A stretch of 64,000 bases of DNA from Bacteroidota bacterium (GTDB lineage Bacteria; Bacteroidota; Bacteroidia; Sphingobacteriales; Sphingobacteriaceae). The notes beneath the pieces were generated by a model. That model searched no databases. It worked only from the letters and a program-made list of their open reading frames with translations, and was not told the origin of the DNA. This document shows positions 61,359 to 64,000 of the stretch, piece by piece (position 1 is the stretch's first letter; each line of letters starts with the position of its first letter). The DNA is taken from assembly GCA_023450085.1 (NCBI GenBank), contig JAEXHI010000024.1, positions 372,001 to 436,000 of the forward strand, read 5' to 3'. Made by a program: the position numbers and the translations under genes.

Positions 61359-63563
61359 TTAATTTCCCAGCTCCAATTGATTTTTAACTAAATGATAATA
61401 TTCTCCACGTTGCTTAACTAGCTGTTCATGCGTCCCTTGTTCAATAATTTTACCTTTATCTAAAACCACAATATTATCTGCATTTTTAACTGTGCTTAAA
61501 CGATGTGCTACCACAACAACCGTTCTTCCTTTAAAAAATGCCTCTAAGTTCTGCATGATTACACTTTCATTATTGGCGTCCAAAGCGTTAGTAGCTTCGT
61601 CAAAAAAGATATAAGCAGGATCTTTATAAACTGCTCTGGCAATAAGTATCCGCTGTTTCTGTCCTTGACTAATTCCATTACCCTCTGCTCCAATTTTTGT
61701 ATTTAGTCCTAGCGGCAAACTTTCTATCAAATCACCAATATTGGCTATTTTAATGGCATGAAGCAACTTTTCCATATCTGGATATTCATCTGCAACAGCA
61801 ATATTTTTGGCAATGGTGTCTGAAAAAATAAAACCATCTTGCATCACCGTTCCACATTGATTGCGCCAATAACCATAACTAATTTGATCTAAGTAACCTG
61901 CCCCCACCTTAATCTCTCCTTTTTGAGGAATATAAAATCTCAACAATAGTTTTAAAATAGTAGTTTTACCACTACCGCTCATTCCTACAATGGCAGTAGT
62001 TTTACCCTGTGGGATATGCAAATCAATATTATTTAATACCGGTTCGTTACCTGCTCCTGGATAGGTAAAACCAATATTCTGTAGGCTAATGGAATGATTG
62101 ATGGGTAATGTTTTTACAAAGGTCTTATCCGTAGGTTCCTCGTCTTCCATTTGATGAACCTCATTTAATCTTTCCAAACTGATTTTCGCATCTTGCATTT
62201 GCTGGATAAAACCAAGTAGTTGTTCAATAGGACTGTTTACCTGACCAACGATATACTGAACGGCCATCATCCCTCCCAAAGTTAGCTGGCCATCTATTAC
62301 CGCCTTGGCAACCAAAAAAGTAATCAATATATTTTTACCTTCATTGATAAAAAAAGCGCCCGCTTGCTGCACTTGCCCCAACGAAAGGCTTTTAATGCTA
62401 AACCTAAACAAACCTGCCTGCAAATGTTCCCATTCCCAACGTTTCTGTTGTTCGCAATTATTCAACTTTATTTCTTGCATCCCCCCTATCAATTGTACAA
62501 TGGAACTCTGGTTTTTAGAAGAAATATCAAATCTTTTAAAATCAAGAGCTCGACGCCTCTTTAAAAAGGCAATTACCCATAGAGAATAAAGTACACTGCT
62601 AACTAGAAAAACAAAAAATATATTGGTGTTATAATAGGCCAAAACCAGTGTAAAAAACAACAGGTTAAATAGCGAAAAAATAGTAGTTAAAGTAGAACCA
62701 GTTAAAAAACTTTCAATACGTCTTTGATCATTCATGCGCTGCATGATATCCCCTGTCATCTTGGTATCGAAAAAACCCATCGGCAATTTCATTAGCTTAA
62801 TAAGAAAATCCGTAAGAATGGAGATATTAACCCTTGTACTAATGTGAAGCAATATCCAAGAACGGATAAAATCTACGCTCATGCGTCCAATAAACAACAT
62901 GGTTTGTGCAATTAGCACAATGTAAACAAAGTTGAGGTTCCTCGTATTAATTCCAACGTCAACAACTGATTGTGTAAGAAAAGGGACTATCAACTGTAGC
63001 AAACTACCGACACCAAGACCTATAAAAAGCTGTACAATGAGCTGTTTATAACGATAAAGATAGCGTAGCAGGAAACTAAAATTTAAAGCTTCACTTTTAT
63101 CCCCCTCTTGTTCGTAAAATTGTGGGGTAGGCGACAACATCAAGGCAATACCTTGGCTATGTCCGTTGTTATGGGTACTCAGCCAATGTTGCAAAAATTC
63201 TTCTTCAGTATATTTAATCAGGCCCTTGGCAGGATCAGCAATATGCCAAATATTTCTCTTTGAAGAAGACTTCAAAGAAGCTTTAAAAAGCACTACAAAA
63301 TGGTTTTGGTTCCAATGTAAAATGACCGGCAGTTCTGTTTCTCTTAGTTGCTGTAAGGTTAAACGACTACCCATAGTACGAAATCCTATTTTTTCAGCAG
63401 CCTCACTAATGCCAAACAGGGACACTCCTTCTTTATTGATACCAGCAATATCCCGTAATTTTTGCAAGCTGAAATTTTTACCATAATGCTTGGCTATCAT
63501 GCGTAAGCACGTAGGACCACAATCCATTTGGTCGGGTTGTTTATAAAAGGGGAAGTTTTTCAA
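61359..63563 (-). CDS. Peptidase-containing ABC exporter (C39 type)
   Basis: A 734-residue bifunctional exporter. The N-terminal C39 peptidase has catalytic Cys15 (QMDCGPTCLRMIAKHYG), His88 (NHFVVLF) and Asp110 (HIADPAKG). A six-helix ABC transmembrane domain (about 165-440) and an NBD follow. The NBD has Walker A VGMSGSGKTTILK, signature GISQGQKQRILIARA and Walker B IFFDEATNALDA. Such proteins cut double-glycine leaders and export peptides. The start is TTG (63563); homologues start at FPFYKQ, and the first ATG would remove that conserved segment. Confidence 0.93.
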   Translation of the reverse strand: MKNFPFYKQPDQMDCGPTCLRMIAKHYGKNFSLQKLRDIAGINKEGVSLFGISEAAEKIGFRTMGSRLTLQQLRETELPVILHWNQNHFVVLFKASLKSSSKRNIWHIADPAKGLIKYTEEEFLQHWLSTHNNGHSQGIALMLSPTPQFYEQEGDKSEALNFSFLLRYLYRYKQLIVQLFIGLGVGSLLQLIVPFLTQSVVDVGINTRNLNFVYIVLIAQTMLFIGRMSVDFIRSWILLHISTRVNISILTDFLIKLMKLPMGFFDTKMTGDIMQRMNDQRRIESFLTGSTLTTIFSLFNLLFFTLVLAYYNTNIFFVFLVSSVLYSLWVIAFLKRRRALDFKRFDISSKNQSSIVQLIGGMQEIKLNNCEQQKRWEWEHLQAGLFRFSIKSLSLGQVQQAGAFFINEGKNILITFLVAKAVIDGQLTLGGMMAVQYIVGQVNSPIEQLLGFIQQMQDAKISLERLNEVHQMEDEEPTDKTFVKTLPINHSISLQNIGFTYPGAGNEPVLNNIDLHIPQGKTTAIVGMSGSGKTTILKLLLRFYIPQKGEIKVGAGYLDQISYGYWRNQCGTVMQDGFIFSDTIAKNIAVADEYPDMEKLLHAIKIANIGDLIESLPLGLNTKIGAEGNGISQGQKQRILIARAVYKDPAYIFFDEATNALDANNESVIMQNLEAFFKGRTVVVVAHRLSTVKNADNIVVLDKGKIIEQGTHEQLVKQRGEYYHLVKNQLELGN

Positions 63564-63572
63564 ATTCAGTAA

Positions 63573-64000
63573 TTATTTTCTATTTGCTTTAGCTAACAAA
63601 GCTTCGTAACGTTTTGCATACCCTGCATTATCATCTGCATTTCTAAGTCCTATTGCCCATTTTAAAGCGTAATTGAGGTTTTGATAATCTTCACAAAATG
63701 ATATGAAGTATTGTGCCCAAGTATCGATTAGTGATAAATCGACCTGTGCATTTCCATTATAATACTCCCATAAAGAGAGGTTTAGATTCTTCCAGTCCTT
63801 TAGCCATCGATAATAAGTGGTTTTAGTATTGATCATCATTCTTGCTGCTTGCTCAGGATATTTAGAACTGATCGTGTTTTTTATGCTATCCCAATCAACC
63901 TCATGATTTATTTGCCCTACATACGTTATCATACCAGAAGATGTTATTTCTTTTTTCCCTCCTTTTCTAAGTACGGGAACAATTTCTTCATCAAATACAA
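63573..64000 (-). CDS. Hypothetical protein, C-terminal part (runs off right edge)
   Basis: The frame stays open to the right edge, so at least 142 residues are visible and the start lies outside. Before the first internal Met there is clear protein-like sequence (DEEIVPVLRKGGKKEITSS). The C-terminus has a helical repeat-like part (YQNLNYALKWAIGLRNADDN then YAKRYEALLAKANRK) that resembles the TPR-like tails of thioredoxin-family proteins in this phylum. No CxxC is visible here, so the call is tentative. It lies 9 bases upstream of the exporter and is in its operon. Confidence 0.6.
   Translation of the reverse strand, partial: VFDEEIVPVLRKGGKKEITSSGMITYVGQINHEVDWDSIKNTISSKYPEQAARMMINTKTTYYRWLKDWKNLNLSLWEYYNGNAQVDLSLIDTWAQYFISFCEDYQNLNYALKWAIGLRNADDNAGYAKRYEALLAKANRK

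Overview
The window looks like a chromosomal segment of a Sphingobacteriaceae-type Bacteroidetes, most like Pedobacter. The evidence is a SusC/SusD pair, many lipoproteins with the SCK-type lipobox, ECF sigma factors, a DUF5683 gene, long-insert signal peptidases, a GxxExxY gene, and promoters of the Bacteroidetes form TTTG-N18/19-TAnnTTTG. The DNA is AT-rich. I recognised no tRNA, rRNA, insertion sequence, prophage or CRISPR array.

Layout. 0-7 kb: end of a leucine/isoleucine cluster (methyltransferase remnant at the edge, leuD, a double-ATPase ABC protein, leuB, leuA, ilvA). 7-9.4 kb: three secreted or lipoprotein genes of unknown role. 9.4-15 kb: a SusC/SusD glycan-uptake pair preceded by two palindromic operator-like sites. 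15-21 kb: an orphan ABC ATPase, a pair of unknown secreted proteins, and an ECF sigma / membrane regulator / beta-barrel trio. 21-24 kb: DoxX and a DUF4139 protein carrying a SusC-like insert. 24-30 kb: two tandem signal peptidases I, then dapB, DUF5683, parB and parA, read leftward from parA with start/stop overlaps. 30-34.5 kb: FMN reductase, DUF2891, a peptide-binding lipoprotein and a small CWC zinc protein. 34.6-40.2 kb: class Ia ribonucleotide reductase, RlpA, and the rpsF-rpsR-rplI operon. 40-46 kb: an outer-membrane protein, an AraC regulator and dnaX. 46-54 kb: small unknown genes, ferritin, DinB, a Crp-like regulator, a large FAD/Fe-S oxidoreductase, and a GxxExxY gene between two blocks of palindromic repeats. 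54-58 kb: a HerA-like ATPase and a sugar nucleotidyltransferase/sugar kinase pair. 58-64 kb: a broken OmpA-type gene, a free-standing DHp-like ORF, an ECF sigma factor, a truncated anti-sigma-like protein, and a peptide exporter (HlyD protein plus C39-peptidase ABC transporter) that runs to the right edge.

Most intergenic spaces hold short palindromic repeats of several families, some nested and some in array. The most notable single signal is a run of ten A inside dnaX at the end of the AAA+ region. Slippage there in either direction gives an immediate stop, so a short gamma-like clamp-loader subunit could be made. The most system-like region is the right end, where a peptidase-containing exporter lies beside an ECF sigma factor and a protein that resembles only the cytoplasmic domain of an anti-sigma factor.
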